A DNA stretch of 64,000 nt from NCBI GenBank assembly GCA_951230915.1, contig OX579633.1, positions 27,252,574 through 27,316,573 of the forward strand, written 5' to 3'. The notes beneath the pieces were generated by a model. It worked only from the letters and a program-made list of their open reading frames with translations, did no database searches and had not been told where the DNA came from. A program made the position numbers and the translations under genes. How positions within the stretch are numbered: the stretch's first letter is position 1; each line of letters begins with the position of its first letter. Below are positions 12,507 through 23,432 of this stretch, one piece after another. The DNA comes from Antitrichia curtipendula (lineage: Eukaryota > Streptophyta > Bryopsida > Hypnales > Leucodontaceae).

Positions 12507-13129
12507 GATGCACGTATGCGTCTCATGAAGCACAATGTGAATCTCGGTAGAAGTGTGTTCTGGGATATCAAGAACCGTCTCCCTCAAAGCATAACAACCT
12601 TAGAATGGGAGAACTCTTTTGTGTTAGTTTACAACAAGGATAATCCGAACTTGCTGTTTAGCATGTGTGGATTTGAAGTTTGTATTTTACCCAAGATCCG
12701 CATGACTCAAGAGGCATTTGGTAGCAAAGATGGCGTGTGGAACTTGCAGAATGAGCAAACCAAGGAGCGAACTGCTATAGCTTATCTTCAGGTGGATGAT
12801 GAACATAAAAAAAATTCGAGAATTATATCAAACAGATTCTCATGTCCTTTGGCTCCACAACATTTACCAAGATCGTCAACAAGTGGAACACTGCCCTCAT
12901 TGGTCTGATGACCTATTTCAGGGAAGCAGTAGTTCATACGCAAGAGTTGCTGGATCTTCTCGTAAAATATGAGAACAAGATTCAGACTCGTATCAAGATT
13001 GGGTTGAACTCCAAAATACCTAGCAGATTTGACCCCAAACTAGTTGTGACCCCAAACCAGAATGTGACAGTTGACACTTCAGCGGGTGCCTATTTACGGC
13101 CAAAGAAGCAAAAATGTAATGAATTCTGA
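12507..13129 (+). pseudogene. PRP8 (fragment): Fragment of spliceosomal protein PRP8
   Basis: The frame opens with [15 protein letters not shown], and further on has [43 protein letters not shown], and [13 protein letters not shown]. This is unmistakably the central part of PRP8, the U5 snRNP scaffold of the spliceosome, covering ~177 of its ~2,350 residues. A one-base expansion of an A run near 12,807-12,814 shifts the frame (VDDEHKK then [10 protein letters not shown] in the next frame). After SRFDP at ~13,036 the similarity stops and unrelated residues run to 13,129. The fragment has no introns and lies between Harbinger-type ORF1 and transposase remains, so it may be a captured gene fragment or a partial retrocopy. 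Confidence 0.92.
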
Positions 13130-13389
13130 TAAAAAAAAAGCTAGACTTTGAAGTCTGTAGCTTCAAAAACATGAGTTGTAGCTGCTGAAGCTAAGAACAT
13201 AACCTGGCTAAATCAGCATGTGAAGGTGTAATGACTCGTAGCTGCCATCATTAGCAGCTTAGATTGAAATCACAAAAAAAGAGCAAACCCTAAACCCAAA
13301 GCAGTGACAACAATTGATGTTGCAATGGTTAGAAATCCCCACCTCAGCCAATGTGCTCCTCGTTTTCTTCTTGCTCATCTGAAACAACA

Positions 13390-14396
13390 ATATTGAAGTT
13401 CATGTGGCGGCAATGAAGGAAGTTAGTTAACTTTGCAGCAGCCTCAAAAAAATGACAAAATCATGGCCTTTGGTTGTCAAATTATTTCGTCAGCCTTCGC
13501 CACTTTTGCTTCAAACCTCCAATGCCCCATTCCACCTAAATGCGATAGCGTGCATGCATCTTGTTCCAAGCGTTTACCACTTCTTGTGAGATCCCCTCAC
13601 CTATCTCATGGCCTTGAATCCGTCTCATAATAAACATTTCTGTACCAACGTTCCTCGAGTCCCCAAGCACGTATTCAAAATATTGGTTGACGTCGTTATG
13701 AGCAAAATGCTCACGTCATGTTTCGTGCAGCTGTGATGCGCATAGGCAGCTCACATCATGAAATGACCCGAGGTAGGTAGAATCTATATAGATGAACAAA
13801 CCATGGTGATCTACAATGACAACGTTGTTCATGTAGTACATTTTCTTGCGACTGTTGAACCACTTGCTATAATCTGGATTTTTCCATAGCCTACGAATCT
13901 TGACCAAGGTACCATCAATAATCCCAATACACCCTAGAAATCCAAGCACCATAGAAGCTAAGGCCTGCCTCTCCATAACGTCAAGCCATTTGATTTCATC
14001 CCTCAAAGCCCAACTCACACAACTAGCAATAAAAACTTGATCACTTATAACTAAGAACTTTGACCAATTCTAGAGGAAACTTGGCAAGGTTGTAGTAGGA
14101 TTGTGCTTCATATACAACAAAAAGCTAAGCAATTGTTGTTCTGGATTTAGCTTAGACGGACGCCTTGATAGGATGCGAACAACACCTGTAGATCGTGCAT
14201 GGTCTACAATTGTCAGACAAACCAATTGGCACAATTCCGCAAATTCAGAAATGGAGAAGTTTGTTAGAACCTTAAACAGAGCTGGAGAAGACACCATGGA
14301 TCCTAGCACATTACAAACACCTTCGCTGGGGTTTACTGACTCTTGCCCATCTTCTTCCAATTTGTTTGTGTGAAGGAGCTCCATCATGCTCTACAT
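13390..14396 (-). pseudogene. PIF/Harbinger DDE transposase, degenerate
   Basis: On the minus strand the order is: an N-terminal helical part (FSISEFAELCQLVCLTIVDH, SKLNPEQQLLSFLLYMKHN) at 14,387-14,070; the first catalytic block GCIGIIDGTLVKIRR with YSKWFNSRKKMYYMNNVVIV and GSFHDVSCLCASQL at 14,018-13,716; the second block YVLGDS near 13,660; and the third, VEWGIGGLKQKWRRL, near 13,520. These are the DDE_Tnp_4 landmarks (IDGT, LGDS, E in VEW). Several stops and frame changes break the gene, including between 14,070 and 14,018 and after the third block. It would have been a cut-and-paste transposase acting with an ORF1 protein; the ORF1-like gene at 11.2-12.06 kb is the likely partner. Confidence 0.8.
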
Positions 14397-14792
14397 TGCT
14401 AATTGAATGACAAGCATGGCCTACTCCTCATCACTCTCTGATGAGGAGGATAAATCTGATGTGCTGCTATCCATCTCCGCCCTAACAGATTGCCCTAACG
14501 ACCACCAGAACTCATCGAAAGTGGATAACTCAAACTGAACACCAACAACGAGAAACCAATTTCGCCTAAACCTAAGAATGATCAAAATCACGTTTCAAAA
14601 CCCACTACAATCATTGCAGCAATTACAAGGATCATAAATTGATGTGCGTCTGGGCCTTGGAGCAACACATCTACAAGAAAAAGGTCCGATGTAGGTGACA
14701 TTGCGAACAAGATGCGGCAGGCGCTTCACCAACCATCAGAGGAGGGAGACGACGTCACCGGGTATATCTCCAAGTATCACAGAACTCCCCAT
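14397..14792. other. Short spacer before the 21.5-kb element
   Basis: No gene. It contains the 4-bp target duplication CCAT at 14,789-14,792 directly before the left terminal repeat. Confidence 0.5.
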
Positions 14793-14820
14793 ATGCCATA
14801 TTTAACTACTTCTGGACTTT
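14793..14820 (+). repeat. Left terminal inverted repeat, copy 1
   Basis: 28 bp, starting ATGCCATATTTAACTACTTC and continuing into TGGACTTT. It is 27/28 identical to the right terminus read inward. Just inside, GGACTTTCAATAGTCC forms a small hairpin that is kept in copy 2 (GGACTTTTAATAGTCC). Confidence 0.88.
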
Positions 14821-15046
14821 CAATAGTCCAAAATTAAAGAGATGGTGAAATCCCTTGATCTACCTCAATTTCTGCACTCATAAGTCTTTTGGAGAGTGCT
14901 TCTTCGTGTGCTTGGAAATGCTAGAAAGTTTGTAAATTACTGTTCCGTAGTTGACTGTGCCAGAGTTCATGTGCCTGGATTGGGAGATTTGTGGACCGGG
15001 TTTCCATAATTTCAGCATCCCATTTACAGCTCACGTCCCCGAACCT

Positions 15047-16102
15047 ATCGAGAGATCCCACGATGACAACTAGTTCAAGCAAATACGGCTCCGAGCCCTA
15101 TATTAATACCTCACTCAACGTTCTGTTTGAAACGAATGCATCGTGAGATCCCCTGACAAGGTTGTCGAATATGCGGCAGCTTCATTGACAATTTTTGCGT
15201 CGAAGCGCTACAATTTGATTCATGTGCTGTAGACAGTGCAATTCATAGATACATTGATGGAGGAAAACTTGAAATTCACTGGAAGTCCCAAACATCACTT
15301 CAGAATGATCAAACAAGCACTTCCTCTCGGGAAGAAGGAGACCATTTTTATCTAAGCAGGAGATCCCCCGATGGAGTGCTAACACAAGAAACATTGTCAT
15401 TTCACACTACATCTAGTGGAATGACAGGACTGTAGACAAGTGAGTCACAAGTGCTCAGACATTCAGCATACATCTGTAGACTGATGAATATCAGCTAATG
15501 TACTATTCCATTTGAGATATTTCAATCTGTGTGGAGAAAATCGGGGTTCTATCACTACTGAAATACATCCAATCTCTGATGTCCACGTAATTGTGAACAT
15601 GCAGAACCCAGTCAACTGGAATTCCAACACGGACTGAAAGGGTAAAAAAATAAATGCGTATTCAGACTAATCTTTGTCCATGTATAATCCGAACACTGTA
15701 TTTGTCATTGATAAAAACATGAACCACTTCCATTTCAGCAGAGGAAAGAAAAACATCCCGCACTTCACATATCAGGTGACTGCCCGTGTTTCGTACGCAT
15801 AATGAATACCATAAACGAATTCATATATTCATAAAGATTTATGATGCTAATATATGTCACATAAAAACAACACTGAGAGGTTCATCGTCTAACAATCGAA
15901 CTCAAACAGGGTAGTGTACCTAAAAAACCTAACTTTCGACTAAGCTACCTCAATGTGGAAAGCCTCATGGGATCTCACGATGTCCGCAGCGACCTGAACA
16001 ATGCATCGTGAGATCACATGATGGCCGCGACAACCCCCGCAATGCATCGTGAGATATCACGATAGGCGCGCTACTCCACCGTATGTCGGGAGATCTCACG
16101 AT
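15047..16102. repeat. Palindrome cluster A (six sites), downstream of the minus gene
   Basis: Six 18-bp sites related to ATCGTGRGATCYCACGAT occur at 15,047-15,064; 15,140-15,157; 15,964-15,981; 16,005-16,022; 16,046-16,063 (ATCGTGAGATATCACGAT); and 16,085-16,102. The last four lie within 140 bp of each other, directly beyond the 3' end of the DUF7869-like gene, between it and the left terminal repeat. Confidence 0.85.
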
Positions 16103-16131
16103 GGATTACTGTTCTCAAACAAGGCGCTTGA

Positions 16132-19100
16132 TCATGGGTCCAACATGTTTGCCCGATTCAAATTTGCCAAGGCAGCCTCCCTACTCTTCTTAGGAATGGT
16201 CCTCGATTTTGGATCTACTATTTTCGACCAATTCGCATACGCCACAGCAACTGCGTCAACCCAGGTAGGGGCTGAATCTTCAACAACCCATTTACCGTAC
16301 CAGCAATTCCGGTACCTCAACTCTAGCGTACTTTCGGAGTTATCGGGTCGCCAATACTGAATCAAAAACTTCCCGTAATTTGCGTCTCCTTCCAGTTTGC
16401 ATACAGTAGACAATGCTCTTCCTTGCCAAACAGCATATGTTTCCGGGACTTCTGGCCTAAGAAGTACCCATGAGCCCGGTTGTATGTCCAGGTACGGATT
16501 GAATCTTTCTATTGGCGCTTCATTTGCGGGGCCGCAATAAGTTTCGGGTTCCTCTTCTTCCTCCGGGATCACATCCATGGGATTTCCTTGGCGAGGGACT
16601 CCATTCTGCGCTACCCTCCAATTATACTGTGGCCAGAAGCCTTCCACCAACTCCGGAGGACACTCAAGTAGTGGCTCCTTCAGCTCATCCAGTACACACT
16701 TCCAGTATTCCACGTAAGGGCCGAATGCAGCTGCAAATCCCTCGCATTTTGACATTCCTTGTTGCCAGTACTGAATGTACTTCTCGAGTCCCACCAAAAT
16801 GAAACCCTTGTTCACGGTAGCTTTCCGCGCCATTTCCCTTGCTTTCTCTTGATTTCCACCCGCGACGGGAACCTCGTTGCCCCACATGGGCTTAAATGGA
16901 ACAGACTTCGAACAACCGCGAGGGAGCATGGGGCGACCATTTTCATCTCTCCTCCAAATGCGTTGAGAAGGTTTATTAGACGGAAGCCACTTTGAATCAA
17001 TCGCTGACTCCTTGTAATTCATGACGGGGACCCCATCAGTGTCTACGTAGAACTTGAACAGGTGCATCTCCCCCAATCCAATTAATCTTTCGGAGCCACC
17101 GGTCTGGTAATCCTCCACGAACACCTTGAAATCCCCCACCTCCTGTATAAACTCCGGCAGAAATGACAATTCTTGGGACTGCATGAAGGCTTTCATGAGG
17201 TCAACAACGACGAAAGTGTTCTTGGTCTTAAGCGCCTTCGAAAGGTGGCTGAAATAGGCATCGATATCCTCGTGAGTATGTCCGACTAGTAGAAACTCGA
17301 CCTGAATTTCCTTGAAGACACCTCGTGCAGTGAGCAACGACAAAAACGCCATTAGGTATTTGTTCTTGTTATCCTTAGCAGAGTTGTCGAGTTGAAGATA
17401 TAACTTTTCAGGAAGGGGGTCCTACCGACCCGAGCTCCTGGTTCAGTGAGAGTCAGGCTGTCTATACATCTCGACTTTCCTTTGAGCAGTGCCTCAAACA
17501 TTGGATTCGCCGGAGGGTATGGAAAGAGGTCGCCTGCCTCTCGAATCGGTGGACCCTCCAGTCGGCGCAACAACCTCGCCAAAGACGAAATGGTGAAGTT
17601 GGAGTCTGCCGGCCAACACGATGGAGCATAATGGGTGTACGCACCGTCACCATGACCATGAGCTACCATTCTTGTGACGCTCATGGAAAGCTGCCCCAAA
17701 CCCGCCGTGGCCTTTGTCGTCACCCGCATTCTAGGGAGAGCCGTCTTCGCCGTATCCATCTTGTCGTGAATTATATATAAAATTCTCCGTGGATCTCGTT
17801 TGGATTCCTCACGTCAAGACGCATACAGACGACGGCAAGACGCTTGGTGATTCAGATGATGAGCCCTTTGATTCATGAACTCCACGTATTGGAGGCTTCC
17901 CTTTAGGGACTTCAGGATGTACTGCTGTAGATCGTCGCACAGGGTACATTTTGCGAACGAACTCCCAACAGGTTTAATGTGGACGTTGTTGAAGTGGTCC
18001 TTCTTAATTCTACTAATGGTCGACTGGCTAACGGGCGGCAGACCGTAGTCGACATTCAATTGGAAAAACAGAACGACTAAGCTTCAGAAATAGTACGAGC
18101 AAAAAGAGCCAGCAAACGAAAATGACAAACACTATTTCAGAGAAACGATCGTGACATCCCACGATCGTTGATCCAGTCGAGGGATCTCACGATCACTAAC
18201 TGCATTATTCAGAATCAATGGGTTTACCTTGTTAGCATCCGCTTGGACTCGTTTCCAGTTTCTGCCTACAGGCAGATATTTAAGAGTGTCCACTCGGCCA
18301 TTACCGATACTGCGCATTTGGTGGGGCATTTGATCAGCGTTCTCGTCAATAATGGCTTTCATAGTCCTTGTAACCTGAACAGTCCGAGTCCTCGGTCGCT
18401 TAATCCCTTTGTTTCCGTGCGTCCCCAAATTCACGCCGTCGTTGTACATCTCGATGTAAGTGTGGTAGGTCGACTTTGGGATTTCGTGAATTATGTACCA
18501 CGCCGTACCACAAACTTCCACTCCCTGTCGTGTGATGAATTTTTGCTTTCGATTCCTATTCATTTCATGGAGTTGCCCTGCCACTGCAATCCCATATTCG
18601 CGGCGGTCCTCGAACAACTTCAAGTAGTATTTCTGCCTAAGCAACAGCGTCAACTCCTGGTTAAAATGCTGACAACACAGATGTTTGCAGCACTTTTGCA
18701 AGCTCACTTTGCGGATCTCTTCGTCTGCCGTTTTCCGGTCTAACTGTGATTCCTTCAGCTTTATACTGAGTTTACGAACTACAAAGCGATATGGTGCTTT
18801 CATTCTACCTCCGAGATAAGCGAGAGGGTCGTCTGTATTTGGATTGGCGGTGAAATGATCCACGGTCTCCTTCAATGACCGACCGCTTGGAAACCAGCAC
18901 TCCGACAATGACCACCTCTCGTGCGACATTATGGCTTCTTCGTTACCCACAAAATCATCAAGGACTAATACACCCACGAAGCCCTCACCAAGTGTTTCAT
19001 CCTGGAAATGATCCTCTGCCCTCCAGCAAATGATACGGCCCGACGAAACGTGGAGTCCCCATCCGTCTTTCCGATGAACATCAAGTGCAAACCAGGCCCC

Positions 19101-19508
19101 CTGGCGAATATACAGACAGGGATCCATTGGGGGATCCCTCGACCCTCTTACAATGTCGGCGATTCTCCATAGCACAACACATCCCTAAACATCATACAAT
19201 GTTCTATAACTCCTGTGTTGGGGGTTAAATCTTAAGTTTTTGAACTCTAACTTTATGGAATGAGGCTGCACCAGCATATAAATCCAGGGCTCTATAGGTA
19301 GAGGCACACCCAGCCACTGGTTTTGAGGACGAACCTCCTTAACAATCCCGGATCCGACCTCACCGTATCCAGGAACAAACAGCTTAACCCAATCATCGAT
19401 CAAGAACGATGGAGATTCTTCGCTGGACTCCTGTGATCCACTTCCCACATGCTCACCGCGTACATATGGAACAATCGCATCAGCAGCGGACTCACTAAAT
19501 GAATCCAT
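16132..19508 (-). pseudogene. DUF7869-like protein, candidate transposase (copy 1)
   Basis: Two predicted exons: 19,508-18,228 (427 codons, donor AAG|GTAAAC) and about 18,059-16,132. Exon 1 carries an acidic start (MDSFSESAADAIV), a segment that may be a BAH/Tudor-like module (WVKLFVPGYGEVGSGIV to IICWRAEDHF), then a Cys/His cluster (CCKHLCCQHF) and VCGTAWYIIHEIPKSTYH. Exon 2 has FAKCTLCDDL, then IIHDKMD (~residue 525), LQLDNSAKDNKNKYL (~650) and GHTHEDIDAYFSHL (~685), which I recognise as DUF7869 hallmarks. The spaced D...D...E/D pattern on predicted strands suggests an RNase H-like transposase; that is inference. Damage: a TAG at 19,185-19,187 (CAG in copy 2), a TGA at 17,814-17,816 shared with copy 2, and a one-base frameshift near 17,405-17,420. 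The likely exon 2 acceptor reads CAA where copy 2 has CAG. A recently disabled copy is the simplest reading. Confidence 0.75.
18148..18193. repeat. Palindrome pair B in the intron of the minus gene
   Basis: Two sites, 18,148-18,165 (ATCGTGACATCCCACGAT) and 18,176-18,193 (GTCGAGGGATCTCACGAT), lie in the predicted 168-bp intron of the DUF7869-like gene. Copy 2 keeps one diverged site in the same intron (45,126-45,143). Confidence 0.85.
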
Positions 19509-21240
19509 TCTCGGTGATTTATGGCGAAGAGATCTCGAAGATTTGTTGAACCTACAAAAATCATGAACTATACCAGGAGTTAGTGTAGTTAAGAGATCGG
19601 CGTTCCCTTCGTAGCCAAGGAACCTGACGACAATTTCTTCAGTTTCGGCTGACTACTAAGGAAACACTTGCAGTACGATATACAAGATACCTAGTCAATC
19701 ATCAATAATAGTGTCAGGGAATCTAAGGATAGCAGATCTTGGCAAATGAATAGAGTACCCCGACAAGGTACACAAGAACATCTGATGTCCACAAGCGATC
19801 GTGAGATCACACGATGCCCGTGAAGGGAGCACTGAGCCAGTACGTACATTGAGGAGTAGGCCACTGGAACCAGACAGAAAGGTCCACACACCAAGGATCA
19901 ATGCGTCGTTGGAACCCACGACACACAAGTCATTGGGTCACCCTTTTCAGAGATCGTAGCATCCCACGATCCTCCTACCGAATTACGCTTGGAGGGAGTG
20001 AAATGCTAATAAATAAGTAAACGAACATAATCATGCAGGCAGATCCCAATCTCATATCTAATCGGTCATGTGATCCCACGACCAAAACATTCTAGGATCC
20101 ACGAAACAGAGATCCCGAGATCTGCTCATTAGAAAGAGAGACAACTGGATCCCTTGATCGTCGGGAACCGACGGAGACATAGTCCCGAGTTAACGAGACC
20201 CAGAACCAAATTTGGTGTAGTGAATCGTTGGATCCCACGAAACCAAGATCGTGAGATCCCACGATACTACGATCCTGTGATCCTCCGATTTCTGGGTCAC
20301 TGATTTCCTCCATTCAGAGATCAGCGGGAGTCACTAAACTTCAGAATCACTGATTGTGGGATTTCACGATCCTGTCTGATATGTACGCGTACTACTCTAC
20401 CGTATATCACCGTATCTAGACTTTGTCCTCAACATATGACGGCACCGTGGTTGTATTTACAGGCACATTAAGCTCTGTCTTCTGCCGTCTCCAAGTGAAC
20501 CTCCATGTCACTAGAGCGTGGTGATCGCTTCACTTTTGAGCTTCACTAGGTGAGTTTATCGTAAGTAAATCTATTGCTCAAAGCAACCACCCGCAGTCGG
20601 ACTCTTCTGCACTCTGAATCTACACGCGCTTGAAGAGTTTCACGAAATTGCAGTGGCATGCATTCAACTGATGAAACACTCAGGCTCGAAATTCCACTGT
20701 AGTTGATAGGAATGCATTGCTTACCTTGTGAATAATGGCCCGGTCAAAGCATCGTCCGCCTCCACTCCAATCTCGTCGCCTACATCGGTAGACACTGACT
20801 CCACTCCCCGCAGCGTGCTCCACTTGTTCACGTGTGCAAGCGAAAAGGAAAAGCTAAAGGTTCGTTTCGGGTTATAAAACACCTGCACTGGAATTCAAGA
20901 GCTGTGGATTCCCGCCGTGAGTTTTCAAATTTTCAAGCGTTCTTTTTTTTCAAATGTTGGTTGGATGCGTTCTAGATTGCCAAGCCGCAATCAAGACGTG
21001 AAGTACGTGCGGTTTTACACTTTGGAAGTGGAACGAACTCTCGAATTCCGTGCTGCTCCGACCACAAGGAGGGAGGGTGTGGGGCTCTTGACTTTGTGAG
21101 TGGAAATTCGCAGCTCCAGTGTTCCCTGCATTCCGGATCTTCACTGACATTCTGAAATTTGCCGCATTCAAGGATGGTATCGCTGCACGGTTTCAGAGGA
21201 GTCAATGATGCTTCGAGCAAAGAGGATTCGGTCTTCTAGA
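19509..21240 (-). promoter_or_regulatory. Upstream region of the minus gene
   Basis: Between the start of the DUF7869-like gene and the AT-rich core. It holds palindrome cluster C (19,798-20,370), then a motif-free stretch. The segment 20,920-21,230 is recognisably conserved in copy 2 at 48,300-48,600 (shared 'gttggatgcgtt', 'gtacgtgcgg', 'tttac' blocks). It probably contains the promoter and an untranslated first exon for the minus gene; a 'tttgtag' just before 'gttcaac' near 19,550 would serve as a 5'-UTR splice acceptor. Confidence 0.45.
19798..20370. repeat. Palindrome cluster C (eight sites) upstream of the minus gene
   Basis: Sites at 19,798-19,815; 19,953-19,970; 20,065-20,082; 20,141-20,158; 20,224-20,241; 20,248-20,265 (ATCGTGAGATCCCACGAT); 20,272-20,289; and 20,353-20,370. 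Three sites at 20,224-20,289 are spaced exactly 24 bp start to start, an arrangement suited to side-by-side protein binding. Confidence 0.85.
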
Positions 21241-22184
21241 CTTTCATTTCTCCGGATTTCACACGCGTCCAGGTCAATACTTGGACGAGTAACTCTGTGT
21301 CCCTCCACCTCAAGGCGATCTAATGACCTGAATACCAACATAACGGTTCCAGAATTGCTGTGCCCTGGTCTGTTCTGTGCCTAATGTGCTCTGCAGACAG
21401 GGGACTTTTTCGGTTCAATCTGCTAGTCGGGGAGTCAAGGAGCGAGGGTTTGTTTTCCTTAGCCCCAGACCGCCTGCGGTTTTAGGGTGTGTACTAGTGA
21501 TCTTAGAACTGCTTTACTAAATTTAGTGAAACATGTTACCTAGGTTATTAGGATTTAGTGCAATATGCTACTTCCTCAAGACAAATGGGACTCAATTTTG
21601 GCTACCTTGAGGGTGAGTAGTATTAGAAAAAATAAAGAAGATAGGATTTTGCAAGTTTTAAAAAATCATTGGGAGTACTATAATACAAAACAACCAAAAT
21701 AGCTGCTAATTTCAATATAGAGGAAGTTGCACATTGCCTACCAAATTCTATTGTTTGTTGCAATCTTGACTAAAATCTAATTTTTTCAAGGATTTTTTCG
21801 AATACACTTTTAGCTCCTGAAGTTTTTTAGTAGCAATGGAGCAAAATTTAGCCATTTCTATGATCATTAGTTTGTACTGGAACCCCTAAATGGCCAAGGC
21901 ACCAATTAGGTTTAGGTGGTTTCCGAAGAAGTGTTGAGGTGGCAACTTACAAGAAAATGCTCTAGCCAAATATTTTAGTATTCAACTAAATTTTATATGG
22001 AGTTATGTTTTCATCCACATTTTTCGATGAGTGTCGTTTATACATGACATTTTCATTCAAAATTTTAAAAAAATTAGAGCAATTTGGCATTGTCATCTAA
22101 ATTTTCTTCAAATTTCTTCATACACTAGTAGGCTCGATGCAACCCATTTGTTTTTGAGGGATGGAGCTACACAAGGCCAAAAAA

Positions 22185-22258
22185 TAGGGTTTACGGATTA
22201 GGATTTTTAGGATTTTAGGGTTTAGGGTTTTAAGGGTTTAGGATTTAGGATGTAGGGT
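22185..22258 (+). repeat. Short interstitial telomere-like tract
   Basis: Degenerate copies of the plant telomere unit TTTAGGG (gggtttagggttttaaggg and neighbours) over ~70 bp. Too short and mixed to be a telomere end; more likely a random or repair-derived tract. Confidence 0.5.
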
Positions 22259-23432
22259 GCAAGGCCCCCGTAGGTGGTGTCTAAGAAACTTTTTTTGGAA
22301 AACTTTCTTAAGATGCAAATGAATTTCACTGAAAGTAAAACCGTACCAAATTCCTATTTTTAGTAGAAAATATTATTGGAAGATTTTTTTTTAAGTCTAA
22401 CCGTAAATCCAAAAACCAATTTTGGGGCATGAATGATTATGATTTTCCTATTCAAAATTTGTGCAAAGGGTTCCATTGCAATCTTGACTTCTTGTATTGT
22501 TCAGAGGTCTTGGAAATTTGCCTCAAATACTCTAGATTTTAATGAAAAAATCATTGACACTAGGAATTCTTTATAAAAATTGGTAGTGTAGATTTTGAGA
22601 TGTCATAAAATGATTGGGCTTATATATTTGATTAGGCCCTTCAACCTCATATTTTGGAGGTCTTGAATGTTTTAGATTTGACATGCAGAAGGAGAATGAT
22701 TGAACTCAAAGGTTTTCATAGTTTTAACACACTGATGATCAAACATTACAATCTTTCAATTGATACAAATTATGATGTTGTTGTGTTTCCTTTTCCTATG
22801 TGATATTTAACATGTGTAGTTTGAATTTGTATAGTTACAATACCCCAAAATTTGATTCAACTTATCAAAAGGTTGGCCTCTAGTTCAATATAGAATAAAT
22901 TCAAAGAGGCAAAAAACAGGCCTTCGGTATTTAGAGGTTAACGTTTCCAATGAAATTCTAGAGCATTGGAATCCAAAACAAAAACAAATTCTCCAAAAAA
23001 AGAGGTATTGAACCCCTCATTTTTTATTAAATGAAGGATTAATTTTCACCTGAATCCCCTCATTTGCAAAAAGAATTCACAATAATTTCAGGTTCATAGG
23101 TGTTTATACTTGATATTTTATATTTGAATGACTGAAGTCTTAAGGTCTAGGTTCCACGGTTATAAGGGCGATTGTCCGCGGTTTAAGGACGCAAAGTACA
23201 CACTTGTACGGTTGAAGTTTAACATGTGAAGAGTCATGATTTTTGGGTTTAGGGTTTAGCATTCAGGAGGGCATTGTTCATGACTAATAATGCTCAGGCT
23301 TAGGATTAATTCATTTCAGGATCATGGTGATTGGTTTGAACTGAAGGTGTATACTTCATGGTTTAGGGTGGTCAATTCTAGAGTCTTCGATTTTAGATGG
23401 ATGATTTTCGGATTACCGGTTCCAAAACATTG

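Noticed and set aside
22185..22258. A chromosome end or telomere
   Set aside because: Only ~70 bp of degenerate TTTAGGG, with unrelated sequence on both sides.
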